Both the position numbers and the translations under genes were made by a program. From positions 62,001 to 126,000 of the forward strand of contig JAUJYZ010000962.1 in NCBI GenBank assembly GCA_033675265.1: DNA of 64,000 nucleotides, read 5' to 3'. This DNA is from Actinostola sp. cb2023 (taxonomy: Eukaryota > Cnidaria > Anthozoa > Actiniaria > Actinostolidae). Positions within the stretch are counted from its first letter, which is position 1. The number at the start of each line of letters is the position of its first letter. The notes under the pieces were generated by a model. It did not search any database. It saw nothing but the letters and a program-made list of their open reading frames with translations, and had not been told where the DNA came from. This document shows, piece by piece, positions 1 through 9,460 of this stretch.

Positions 1-1031
1 ATGTCTACTGCATTCACCTAAATAAAATGTTCAATTGTTGCTTATGGACCCATAAATGCATGGCTCAAACAACTACCTTACTAAACTTCTTTCAAGATTG
101 TAAACTGGATGGCTGCCAATTGCACCTTACATATACATACAATGTACGTACTAGCAATCTGGGCCCCGTTGCTCGAAAGGCGATTAGTGCTAATCCTGGA
201 TTGGTGTCAATAGTTTTCTTAAGATTTAATCCTGGATTAGCGCTAATCGCCTTTCGAACAACCAGGCCCTGGCAACTAAATTGATTGTAAAGTGCATATA
301 ACATATATTATATCTATACACCGGTCTACATGTACACATGTAGTGTACATGAAATAAATTAGGTTTATTATTCCACTTGTGGGTCATTTTACCATATAAG
401 GGCAAGATAACGTGTACACAAAATATGCCAGAGTATTACACAGTAGCTCGCGCGCGCGCACGAAAAACATAGCAAAAATGGCTCATAAACTTCAGGAAAC
501 AAAGAAACAAAATCAATTGTGGAATAATAAACCCCTTACATGTATTTGATGGTTTGACAGATAATTACTTGCAGACATTTTACTCATTGCTCATAATTTT
601 CCTCGCACTACAGGCTCAGAAAAATACTATGCAACTTGTAAAATATCCAAGTGTATTATCTGTCAAACCATCAAATAACCTCTATATGTTTACGTGTACA
701 TGTTGTATGTTGTGGTTTGAAATTTCCCACTGGTTTAATTTTCTCAGTCCATTGTTTTGGTTTCTTAATTCACTTCCTTTCAGTTTAATCCTTTACAACT
801 AGAACCTACATGTAAACACATAACTTACCCACCATAAAATCCTAAACATTGGCCTTAGAACAACCCTCATAAAAATTTAAACCAGTGGGAAAAATTAAAA
901 CACAACATATGTACATATGTGCATAAATCGCCTACAGTGTATGTTATAACATTGTCATATAAAAACGAAAAAAAGCCAAATATGTACAGTAGGAATTAAT
1001 TTTCTGAATCATCATGTACATGTACTGTAGC
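1..1031. repeat. Intergenic DNA with nested imperfect inverted repeats (MITE-like)
   Basis: No coding gene is recognised. An inverted repeat has arms at about 161-204 and 228-269, sharing the core CGAAAGGCGATTAG; its ends resemble the element at 24036-24339. Further arm pairs are 363-377 with 519-533, 547-566 with about 658-677, and 708-738 with 877-908. The last pair (core TTAAACCAGTGGGAAAAA) recurs at about 47608-47640. These look like overlapping non-autonomous DNA transposons. Short ORFs here lie inside the arms and are not genes. Confidence 0.6.
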
Positions 1032-1376
1032 CACAGGTAGCCCAAGCTATTAATGAGAGGCTTGTATCGAGCTATATATAAGAGTTTGTATGGGACCTTA
1101 GGCTCTGGTCGATAATTCCGTAAATAATAGGGCAAATAAACTCTAACCTTCCAGTAGTGTTGTTTGTGTCCTTAAAGGGGGAGAGCTCGGCTAAAAATCG
1201 CGGGATTTCCCTGAAATCGCTACCAGAGATCAATAAGGACACAAACAACACTACTGGAAGGTTAGAGTTTATTTGCCCTATTATTTACGGAATTATCGAC
1301 CAGAGCCTAAGGTCCCATACAAACTCTTATATATAGCTCGATACAAGCCTCTCATTAATAGCTTGGGCTACCTGTG
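1032..1376. repeat. Perfect 143-bp inverted repeat with 59-bp spacer
   Basis: Arm 1032-1174 is the reverse complement of arm 1234-1376, with no mismatch seen by eye. The same peptide start (MPYYLRNYRPEPK) can be read from both arms on opposite strands, which confirms the symmetry. It is probably a recent fold-back or MITE insertion. Confidence 0.85.
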
Positions 1377-1460
1377 CTGTAGCTTACAGTATTGTTTCTC
1401 CAAGAAGTGTACAAAATTATATCTGATAAGGAAAAGCCCAAAACCTGTTATTGTATATAT

Positions 1461-1836
1461 ATACCGTATTTCCTCGATTAAGCGCCCTCCCTCGATTAAG
1501 CGCCCCTCTTGCCCTCAAAATTTAAAATAAACGCCCCCCTCGATGAAGCGCCCCCTCCCCTCCCCCAAGAAATATGGTACAGTAAGAGATTACAGAACAT
1601 GGTATACAACTTGCGTTTTATTACAAAGTTACGGCATGTTCCTATACATGTACATGTATGTAGTACCATATTGAAGTTATGTTTCCGAGTTCAAATCACT
1701 TTTTTATATTAAGCGCCCCCCCCCCCCCCCCCCCCCCCCCCCCTCGATTAAGCGCCCTCCCTCGTTTCAGTGCCACCCTTGGCCACAAAATTTGAAATAA
1801 GCGCCCATGGCACTTAATCGAAGAAATACGGTATGT
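1461..1836. mobile_element. TIR-bounded non-autonomous element with AAGCGCC motif
   Basis: The terminal inverted repeats are TACCGTATTTCCTCGATTAA at the left and its near reverse complement, ending AATACGGTA, at the right. Internally, CTCGATTAAGCGCC is repeated in direct and variant form, with a C run at about 1716-1743. TA dinucleotides at both ends fit a TA target duplication (mariner/Tc1-like). There is no coding capacity. Confidence 0.65.
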
Positions 1837-1975
1837 ACCAAGGTACATGACTGCTTTGAGATTATTATTATAAAAATCCAGACATTTAATGTAATTTGCA
1901 TGGATCCCTAATTAATTCCTATTTGGCATACATTTTTCATTTTTAAATGATGTTATTGCAATTCATTTACCTGAC

Positions 1976-3019
1976 CTAAATACCATACACAGCTCTGGTG
2001 TTATTTCTTGCCGCTTCCAGTACCTCATCAATGGAAATCTTTTTAATTGCTGCAATCTTTTTGGCAACAAATATGACCATACCAGGATGACTCCACTTGT
2101 TATTTTGAGCAATATATGCAGGCACAAAGTAGGGCGCATCAGTCTCCAGTAGCAACCTATCAAGTGGCACATCGAATGCCAGCTCATGGGCATTATCGGC
2201 TTTCGAAAAAGTTACAACTCCGGTTATTCCAATGTAAAGATTTTTGAATGTTTGGAGAAACTTTAAGGCAAAGCTGCACGAACCAGTAAAACAATGCAAG
2301 TGGATTTTCCAATCTAGTGGTACAGTTTCTTGTAGGATTCTAAAGGTGTCATCTTCTGCCTCACGGCAATGAACAACTAAGGGCTTTTCCAAAGTGATGG
2401 CCCATTTTGCTTGTTTAGCGAACACCTCTCTTTGAACTTCCGGCTTAGATTGAGCTCTTTTGGAGTAATCTAACCCAATTTCTCCAAGTGCTACTGCTTT
2501 GGGATGCTCAAGACATTGGATTATCTTTGCTTCAAGGGTCTCATTATAGTACTGTGCATTATGTGGATGGCACCCAAACGTACCCCAAACCCCGTTCTGC
2601 AATAATAGGTCCTCCCATATCCCAAATGCTGAAAAAGCTGCGGGGTCACAAAATGTTGTGATGCACCCCTCAAATAACCTAGGAAAGGGATGCTTGGATT
2701 TGAATTCCTCAAAATTCCCAGTGTGCCTCATTCTCTCAAACACATACTCCAAGTGACAATGGGTATCTATGAACTTTGTGTTGCATTCTGGGTAATGCAG
2801 GGGTCTCTTGGCTGAGGAGCTACTTTGGGATGCTTCACTCGAACCTGAGCTTCCTTCACCAGTTGCATGAGTCGGGCAGTCTGTTAAGAAATGTCCATGT
2901 CGCCCACAACCAAAGCATTTGACTTTCTTCATGACAGGCGTGCCATGTTTGGCGCCAGAAGGACAGTCTTTCTTTACGTGTCCCGTCTTTCCACAGTTGA
3001 AACACTTTCGGCCTTCCAT
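1976..3019 (-). CDS. TATDN2: TATDN2-like TatD-family metal-dependent nuclease with two N-terminal CCHC zinc knuckles
   Basis: Intronless 347-aa ORF. Translation most likely starts at the ATG at 3019-3017, since a TGA lies upstream in frame. Residues 6-19 and 35-48 form two CX2CX4HX4C zinc knuckles, usually bound to single-stranded nucleic acid. A Ser-rich linker (about 56-70) leads to a complete TatD TIM barrel: the metal ligands H87 and H89 in DTHCH, then GCHPH, GEIGLDY, VVHCRE, HCFTG and ETDAPYF. The family hydrolyses DNA or RNA phosphodiesters using two metals. The GCITTFCDP and WGTFGCHPH stretches resemble vertebrate TATDN2, a 3'-5' RNA nuclease. Zinc knuckles fused to this barrel point to RNA binding (inference). 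It is head-to-head with LSM8, with 192 bp between start codons. A possible poly(A) signal (ATTAAA on the minus strand) is at 1885-1890. The lack of introns could reflect an old retrocopy. Confidence 0.9.
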   Translation of the reverse strand: MEGRKCFNCGKTGHVKKDCPSGAKHGTPVMKKVKCFGCGRHGHFLTDCPTHATGEGSSGSSEASQSSSSAKRPLHYPECNTKFIDTHCHLEYVFERMRHTGNFEEFKSKHPFPRLFEGCITTFCDPAAFSAFGIWEDLLLQNGVWGTFGCHPHNAQYYNETLEAKIIQCLEHPKAVALGEIGLDYSKRAQSKPEVQREVFAKQAKWAITLEKPLVVHCREAEDDTFRILQETVPLDWKIHLHCFTGSCSFALKFLQTFKNLYIGITGVVTFSKADNAHELAFDVPLDRLLLETDAPYFVPAYIAQNNKWSHPGMVIFVAKKIAAIKKISIDEVLEAARNNTRAVYGI

Positions 3020-3211
3020 TAGCTTAAAATACAAACTTATATATCTTCAAGTATGCTGCAAAAAGTAAGATTTACAAGCACAACACAACACGACTTAGTA
3101 AATCGAAACCATAAAAAATTAAAATGTTTTTTTTTTTGTATAAGTTGGTCAGCGGTTATCAAGTGTCTGCGATCATTGTGGTCTGCGGATGAGATTGTAT
3201 TAGAATCCAAG
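3020..3211. promoter_or_regulatory. Putative bidirectional promoter between TATDN2-like gene and LSM8
   Basis: Only 192 bp separate the two divergent start codons, so both promoters and both 5' UTRs must fit here or overlap the genes. The stretch is AT-rich, contains a run of T at about 3127-3138, and shows no clear TATA box on the LSM8 side. Shared control is an inference from spacing alone. Confidence 0.5.
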
Positions 3212-6200
3212 ATGGCGACCTCGTTGGAATCGTACGTTAATCGTATCCTTTTCATATTATTACTGCTTTTTAGCTTTTTATTATCTTGTTATCATGGATT
3301 GATCGTTTTGTTTTTGCTATGACAGACCTGTTGTAAATGACTTGGCATTTCTGATTTTGTCTGTGATTAGTTTAGAAATATCCATCAGTCAACTCATACT
3401 AGTGATCTTCGCAAAAAATCTTCAGTTAACAAATCCATTGTCCACCACAATCTGACCAAAGACGGCTCAGGCTACATGTATTTAAACGCGCCCTTTATAC
3501 ATGTATGCACATGTATACGTTTCCGATTATTCGCCAAATATGCACTAGTCTTGTTGCATGTACATGTACTTGTTATGTAGATCTGCTCTTTTTCAGTCAA
3601 CCTGGACTCCCTTGAGATGTACATGTATTGGTCATTGACATTGTACACCTACATGTACACCTACATGTACTGCATGTGTCTCTGTCGTCTGATATGCTAG
3701 CCAATCAATCAAATCACATGTTATATCTCAAAGTATCTCAATACAGTATGAGCCTTGACTGTGGTTTAGACACTGTAGCCGTTATAACACAGGATGGAAG
3801 GATGATAGTGGTGGGTATGATAATAATAAAACTATTAGAATGTCCACATGTAAGCAATCCAAGCTGATTTGAACAATGGCCCGGGTCCAACAAAATAAAA
3901 ACTTCCTCTTATACACCTATTCCAAAAATCGTTGTCCCCGCCGAAAGCAACAACGGCAAGAAGCTGACGACCGCAAAGTGCATTGGAACTTTTTCCTTAT
4001 TCATGTATTCATCCGTAGACATTTTAACAACATACATTTTCAAATGGCCGAATAGTTCCAAATGATTGCTATTCAACGCTCGTAGGGATAACATCTCAAG
4101 TACCACGGATAAATAAAATTGATTAGGAGATTCCCAAAGTCCTTTGCGGTCGTCATCTTCTTAATTGCTTGTTGCTTTCGGCCCGGACAACGATATTTGG
4201 AATAGGTGTATATAATAATTGGATTGCAAATTAACTGTGCCACAGATCTCAGGTTGGCATTAGATTCCATCCCTCAAAACCACCTTGGCCGACCAAACAA
4301 TAGAACGAATCTATTGTGTTACTGCATCGTTCTGTTGTTCTATCAGTCCGAGGTGTTTTTTTTTTACAACCCAGATCTTATAGGAATGGTGGCGGCTAAA
4401 GGATGCCTCAAAAGGACCTCATTAAATATAAAACAATAGAACGATGCAGTAACACAATAGATTTGTTTTATTGTTTGACACTTGAGGCATTCCATTTAGC
4501 CGCCACCCATGCGAACCATTGTAGACTGGTTGGCTTCTCACTTACTGGTACATGTATATAGAGTGTTTGCATGATCACGTGCCGGCAGCCATGTTAGGGG
4601 ACAGGAACAATCATTATACATGAAATTAAGTACAAAATGTAACTCAATACCTTAGGGGAAATGCGTTATTTTATCCTGCCCCCCTAACATGGCTGCCAGC
4701 ACATGATCATGACTGCAAACCCTATACACACCTATTTCATAATTACTTACAACTGAAAGCTTTATGAACTAAGTTGTCAGGTTATTTGCATATATGCAGC
4801 CATAATAATACATGTATGTACACAAATATCTAATAACAATTATTGTTCCATCTGTTCTTAGAAGTGCCCTATCACCTTTCTCTCCGACAACCTTTTTCAA
4901 AATACATGTACTTTACATGTAGGTAACAACCCTGCATTTAAATTTGCATTTTTGCATATTATAATTTTTTTGCAAAATCTGTTCATAAGTAAGAATTTAT
5001 GCAGATTTTTCTACTGAAAAGGACCATTCAAGTTTTTGTTTATAGGCTAAAACACATACATTTATAGGCTAAAACACATCAATTTATGTGTCCTGAGATA
5101 AAAATGTACTATATGTGTACCCGGTAGGCTAAAACACATAAATTTATGTGTCCTCAGATGTATATCAACAATTTGTGCTATTTGTTTGCAAGATTGAATA
5201 AATGAAAAACTACAAAACAGTAATTTTGAACAATTGTATGTGATGGAAATTGAACTCCAAATAATGAAATTGTCCTTTTTGAATGGTCAGACCTGTTAAA
5301 TTCTAAAAACGTGTGCAAAATGGAACTAATTTCAGCAAGATGCAAAAATGCAAATTTAAATGCAGGGTTGTTAGGTGTACACATGTACATGTATACACCT
5401 ATTTCAAAGATGTTGTCGAGGACATCAGTCTTTAGGCAATAGGTTATACGTCGTTCCAACACCAAACTGCATTATGGTAACAGATTGAATAGCTAAAAAG
5501 GTATGAAAGGCACTGTGTGATATTGTACCTATTTCAATTTCAACATGACAAATCAAATTTTGAATTGAATTTTATGAAATGTTTTTGGCATACATGCCAT
5601 TCAAACTGTTACCATAATGCAGTTCGGTCTTGGAATGATGTATAACCTATTGCCTATGGATTGATGTCTACGACAACCTTTTTTGAAATAGGTGTATACA
5701 TGCCTTGCCTGTTTGTATAAGTGTACATGTATGTAGTAGACAGACAGACAGACATCTACATTTTAGCTATTATTCCATTGACATTTTAGGGTACTCTTAA
5801 AGGTTTTGACCAAACAGTCAATATTATCCTAGACGAAAGCCATGAGAGAGTTTTCTCGTCTGGAAGTGGAGTAGAACAAGTCTTACTAGGCCTTTACATC
5901 ATCAGAGGAGACAATATGTAGGTTTTTTCATGTGCATGTACATATATACACCTATTTCAAATAACGTTGTCGCGTTCAAAGCAACAACCGTCAAGCCAAT
6001 TTACCGAAATGAATGCTGGTTTTGTGTTGGCAAATTATTCAAATCAGACCTATTTTCTATGGGACGAAGTGTGATATGCAAACAAGCACGTGGAAATGTT
6101 CACATTTTGTTAATTAGTCCTTGTAAAAACAATTGTGATTTAAATAATTGTCAGCACATAACCAGCATTCACTTCGGTCTTGGCTTGACGCTTGTTGCTT

Positions 6201-6917
6201 TGAACGCGACAACGTTATTTGAAATAGGTGTATATGCTGAGGAGGGGAGGGGAGAGGATGGAAGGGTAGGAAAGACCACTGAGAACAAACTTTGTTGGGA
6301 CCTTTTTCCAAAATCCAATTAGAAATTATCAAAATGAGCAGGGTACTGGGACCAAGTCCATAAAACTAATTCAATAAGAAACTAGCACAAGTGGGCATCA
6401 TTTTCTGAGAGAGCAGATCAAACTTAGCTAGTCTGGAAAGTTTGGTGAACTTTGGCTTAATTAACATTGACGATGCTAGATGGCATCAAATATGTCTATT
6501 TTCCCATACAAACTCTGTAAATTTTTGACGTTGTCCATCCAAACCATACATGGACATTCACTGTAAAAATTTGGATGGACAACACAATTTCAAAAGTTTA
6601 TAATTCTGACAGAATTCGCCCAAATCACATCAAACTTTGCACATATGCTAATTTCAACATGTTGGTTCCCAGTCTCCTGCTCGTTTAACTTGGATTGGCC
6701 TCATTTTCAGTCCCATCCAGACAAAACTGGTGTGTTCTGATCTTATATTAAACCAGTGGACAGACAGACCAGTTTACTGGATCAAATGGAAAATGTGTGT
6801 TTCACAATGCTCTGTTTTCTGTTTAGTGCTGTTATAGGAGAGATTGACGATGAAGTTGATGCATCTATGGATTTATCAGACATCCGTGCAGATCCCCTCA
6901 ACTCTGTTGTCTATTGA
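3212..6917 (+). CDS. LSM8: U6 snRNA-associated Sm-like protein LSM8 (4 exons)
   Basis: Coding exons are 3212-3242, 3770-3810, 5790-5917 and 6827-6917, in phase throughout. They encode 96 aa, the same length as the human protein. The product starts MATSLESYVN and keeps Sm1 (VAVITQDGRMIV), a loop with FDQTVNIILDESHERVF, and Sm2 (GLYIIRGDN); it ends IRADPLNSVVY. LSM8 is the nuclear-specific subunit of the LSM2-8 ring that binds the 3' U tail of U6 snRNA and acts in pre-mRNA splicing. Intron 1 has a U12-type donor (GTATCCTTT at 3243) and branch site (CCTTGAC at 3753-3759). Introns 2 and 3 are U2-type. Introns are full of hairpin MITEs. One residue differs from the usual motif at the exon 1/2 junction (His where human has Arg). 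Identity is very secure. Confidence 0.95.
3243..3769 (+). other. U12-type (minor spliceosome) intron 1 of LSM8
   Basis: The intron begins GTATCCTTT, an exact match to the GT-AG U12 donor consensus. It ends with CCTTGAC, whose likely branch A is at 3758, 11 nt before the terminal AG at 3768-3769. That spacing fits U12 introns, and no long pyrimidine tract is present. Splicing here keeps the LSM8 frame (31 nt + 41 nt). Confidence 0.85.
3910..4212. mobile_element. Hairpin MITE, TATACACCTATT family, copy 1 (LSM8 intron 2)
   Basis: Left end TATACACCTATTCCAAAAAT and right end ATTTGGAATAGGTGTATA are inverted. The pairing continues inward through GAAAGCAACAA and its complement, so almost the whole 303 bp can fold. 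There is no coding capacity. Confidence 0.75.
4287..4520. repeat. Nested inverted repeat with AACAATAGAACGA motif
   Basis: Arms at about 4296-4341 and 4432-4477 are inverted around CAATAGAACGA...CTATTGTGTTACTGCAT. A second pair is about 4384-4410 with 4483-4508 (GGTGGCGGCTAAA and its complement). The motif AACAATAGAACGAATCTATT recurs in the hairpin at 36148-36308, so it is a dispersed family. Confidence 0.6.
4562..4720. repeat. Inverted repeat in LSM8 intron 2
   Basis: TGCATGATCACGTGCCGGCA near 4568 is the imperfect reverse complement of TGCCAGCACATGATCATG near 4692, and the flanking GCCATGTTAGGGG pairs with CCCCTAACATGGC. It is a MITE-like hairpin without coding capacity. Confidence 0.6.
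4924..5371. repeat. Large imperfect hairpin in LSM8 intron 2
   Basis: AACAACCCTGCATTTAAATT at the left end is matched by its reverse complement ending at 5371. Inside, AGGCTAAAACACATA occurs three times in direct orientation (about 5044, 5066 and 5126), each followed or preceded by TTTATGTGTCCT-type complements. It looks like a palindromic transposon. Confidence 0.6.
5392..5698. mobile_element. Hairpin MITE, TATACACCTATT family, copy 2 (LSM8 intron 2)
   Basis: Ends are TATACACCTATTTCAAA and TTTGAAATAGGTGTATA. Internal arms around AGGCAATAGGTTATA and CTGCATTATGGTAACAG are inverted in the right half. It directly abuts the hairpin ending at 5371 and lies just before exon 3. Confidence 0.75.
5945..6234. 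mobile_element. Hairpin MITE, TATACACCTATT family, copy 3 (LSM8 intron 3)
   Basis: Ends TATACACCTATTTCAAATAA and TTATTTGAAATAGGTGTATA are perfectly inverted. The next bases, including CGTTGTCGCGTTCAAAGCAA and its complement, also pair. The insertion starts 27 bp after the exon 3 donor. Confidence 0.8.
6480..6700. repeat. Dispersed repeat in LSM8 intron 3, related copy near 56.4 kb
   Basis: The stretch at about 6590-6690 (including GACAGAATTC, CATCAAACTTTGCACATATG and GTTCCCAGTCTCCTGCTC) recurs inverted at about 56322-56460. An internal inverted pair (GGATGGACAAC) is also present. The class is unknown. Confidence 0.5.
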
Positions 6918-7074
6918 ATGTCACACTGGATGTATATATTAGATGGCATAGATCATAAACAACAACCAAAGAGACGACTGTGTAATACAAGGGACTGACT
7001 ATCTCACTCGATATTATGGAACAGTGCATGTTCATTTTGAAATAATAGACCATGTTATATGACTGTATAAGTAA

Positions 7075-7236
7075 TATACACCTAATTTCAAAAACGTTGT
7101 CCAAATAGCCAAATACAAATTCATTCAAAAAGACAAAAGAAACAGTTCAGCTTGAGTGCACTTCTTTTGTCTTTTAATGAAATCCTATTTGGCTTTTTTG
7201 ATTATTATTGGACAACGTTTTTGAAATTAGGTGTAT
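7075..7236. mobile_element. Short MITE, TATACACCTA family, copy 4
   Basis: TATACACCTAATTTCAAAAA at the left pairs with TTTTTGAAATTAGGTGTAT at the right. The adjoining CGTTGTCCAAATAG also pairs partly. At 162 bp it is the shortest complete copy and lies just after LSM8. Confidence 0.7.
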
Positions 7237-7431
7237 CACACACAAGAAATAGTTCTTCACCCAATTTCAAAACACTGACAAGAGGGTTGCAGAAACGAGG
7301 TGCAGCAATTTTTTTTGAGGTGTTTTGAAATTGGAGGTGCTAGTCTATTCTGTCTTTTTGTAATATTCCTGCCGTTTCTTTCTCCATTTTTCTACTACAT
7401 TCCACCCTTCTTTCTTTCGTTTCTTGAATAC

Positions 7432-7527
7432 AGTGGAACCCTGCCTAACGACCACCCCGTTAATACGGTCACCTTGTTATTACGACCACTTAACGTTGGA
7501 GGTCGTGTTAACAGCGTTCCACTGTAG
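7432..7527. mobile_element. CAGTGGAACC-type MITE
   Basis: ACAGTGGAACCCTG at the left is inverted as CGTTCCACTGTAGA at the right. The 96-bp body has GACCAC/GGTCGT-type complementary words. Related ends occur at about 21091-21256 and 48650-48961. It resembles pogo/Tigger-type non-autonomous elements. Confidence 0.65.
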
Positions 7528-8266
7528 AGTGTTTTATAGTAACTCATTCTGTGTGTCCAGAACAATGAAATATGTTTGAATGATAAACCTTTAATTTCTC
7601 TGTCGACTTTTATACTTTCATTTGTACTTATACAGTAGTTTTTTATTCAACATAATTAAAATACATTATTTAAAAAAAAAAACATGTTTGTAGCTGGTTC
7701 AAGTTTTTTTTTTTAATTATTATTTCTGTTCCACACGACCCACAAGCTTTAGCTTTAAATAATATCGTGTTTAAATAAAAGTTATTGTATTGTATTGTAT
7801 GTAAATTCAATGTTGCTGCATTGATGATGTTCTTTCCGCTAACAGCTAACAAAGCTGTCTGGTGAAGGTGTGCACGTCAAACGTCATTTGTGGTTTTATA
7901 GCTACTGCGGCTTCTAAATCAACTGCAACTTTCCCTAGTAATGTCAGCGGTCGCCCTAGCCTGGCTCAAATTTGTTCCAAACATTTCAGTTTCGTGCTAT
8001 GTAGGAGGGGGAGGAACCAATCAAAACGCTCAAAATCGCTATAACCGCCGTTGCCTGCGGAGGAGGCTAAACCTTACCTTGGTTTATCCTTTTTATTTTT
8101 TGCCATTAAAAAGAAAAGCAATCCTACCAAAACTACAACCCATGGGGGTCTGGGGGGGGGGGGGGGGGGGCACTAAGGGTATTTTTGGGTAGGGGTGTGC
8201 CGCGGACACCTCAAAAACCTCCCCCAGACCTAAAATTTTGATTTTCCATATCCTATTCCAAAAAAT

Positions 8267-8365
8267 TTGGTAAACACTCCATTAAAGTCTGGGATAGGGT
8301 ATACATTTTTAAGCTGTAGTGAAAAATGTATACCCTATCCCAGACTTTAATGGAGTGTTTACCAA
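8267..8365. repeat. Perfect 44-bp inverted repeat, 11-bp loop
   Basis: Arms 8267-8310 and 8322-8365 are exact reverse complements. The arm includes GTCTGGGATAGGGTATAC, whose complement also recurs as separate direct copies at about 8500-8610. A tight stem-loop of this kind is hard to maintain and is probably recent. Confidence 0.85.
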
Positions 8366-8757
8366 AGTGGCATATCGCTGACATATTGACAAATAACAGA
8401 CTGTTTAATAAACGTTTCCTTCTATTGAGCTCTTTTGTTTAATTGAAAGCGTGCTAAAGGGATATGTAAACTGATAGCGACTGATAGTGGAGTTATTGCG
8501 GAAACCATACCCTATACCAGACCAAAACGTACCCTATCCCAGACTAAAAAGGCAAAAACTGATACCCTATCCCAGACCTGGGAGCTCAAAAACCATACCC
8601 TATCCCGCGGCACATACCCGTATAGCATATATAGGGGAGTACCCCCCCCCCCCCCATATATAGGGGAGTACCCCCCCCCCCCCCCCCCCCCCCCCGGGGG
8701 ACTACACAGCTTCTGCTCCAAGATAACAAAGCAGTGGTCGCACGATTGCTATGATGT

Positions 8758-9460
8758 TTACATGCAAAGTCTGCACTGAATAAAAATACAAAACTGAGCG
8801 AAACAAGTGCCAGTCTTCTTCTTTCCGTTCTAGAAATAACGATTTTAAAACATAAGAGAGCATTCTATGCTAGAACCGTGTTAGGATCAATACTTACCCA
8901 TCCCTTATCGGTGAACCAACAAAAGTTGTCGATATCATCAGACGGGCTGGCGGGAGGATTGGCTGCCGATGGCGACTGAGTGCCAGTCTTCTTCTTTCCG
9001 TTCTAGAAAGAAGGATTTCAAACATAAGAGAGCATTCTATGCTAGAACCGTGTTAGGATCAATACTTACCCATCCCTTATCGGTGAACCAACAAACGTTG
9101 TCGATATCATCAGACGGGCTGGCGGGAGGATTGGCTGCCGATGGCGACTGAGTGCCAGTCTTCTTCTTTCCGTTCTAGAAAGAAGGATTTCAAACATAAG
9201 AGAGCATTCTATACTAGAACCTTATTGAGAAAAATACTTACCAATGGTAGGCAATCGTCTTTGATTGGCCTCTTTAATTTGATTGCCAACTTGTATGGCT
9301 TAAGTTTCTTGGCCTTCTTATCAAAAGAAATAGTTCAAGTATACTAAGAGTGCATCAAACGCTATACATGTATTATACTTACAGCAGCCTTTGGCTCTTC
9401 TTTGAGCTGTTCCTCATCTGAGGAACAGCTCAAATACAGCCTAAAGTCTTCATTTGCCAT
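8758..9460 (-). CDS. Unrecognised small gene with tandemly duplicated 105-bp exon, divergent partner of the recombinase gene
   Basis: Five coding exons (5' to 3'): 9460-9383, 9316-9242, 9174-9070, 9002-8898 and 8829-8758. All junctions are phase 0, donors are GTAAGT-type and acceptors end in AG. The 144-aa product starts MANEDFRLYLSCSSDEEQ (acidic), then has a Lys-rich exon (KAKKLKPYKLAIKLKRPIKD), two nearly identical 35-aa exons (NGKKKTGTQSPSAANPPASP ... DDIDNVCWFTDKGW) and a last exon that starts with the same NGKKKTGT and runs into TAA. The 105-bp exons sit in a 172-bp tandem repeat with their introns. The 5' UTR (9461-9475), preceding intron and upstream exon are homologous, in mirror image, to those of the recombinase gene. 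Function is unknown. The even phases argue that it is expressed; homology to a known family could not be seen. Confidence 0.65.
8805..9176 (-). repeat. 172-bp tandem repeat containing duplicated exons
   Basis: Two full units and a partial third, period 172 bp (exon B 8898-9002, exon C 9070-9174, partial at 8805-8829). Copies differ at very few sites, for example AAAAGTTGTCG versus AAACGTTGTCG. Each unit is one 105-bp exon plus a 67-68-bp intron, so gain or loss of units keeps the reading frame. Confidence 0.85.

Larger units (their letters stand above)
6918..8757. other. LSM8 downstream region: 3' UTR, MITEs, homopolymer runs; no gene seen
   Basis: It follows the LSM8 stop. Contents are a fourth TATACACCTA-family MITE (7075-7236), a CAGTGGAACC-type element (7432-7527), a possible AATAAA at 7774-7779, G runs near 8153-8170, a perfect 44-bp hairpin (8267-8365), repeated TACCCTATCCCAGAC motifs (about 8500-8610) and C runs near 8641-8695 within two copies of ATATATAGGGGAGTACC. 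ORFs in this stretch are short and repeat-derived. Confidence 0.6.

Noticed and set aside
3020..3034. Upstream TTG as start of the TATDN2-like protein
   Set aside because: A standard ATG follows five codons later and is the expected eukaryotic start.
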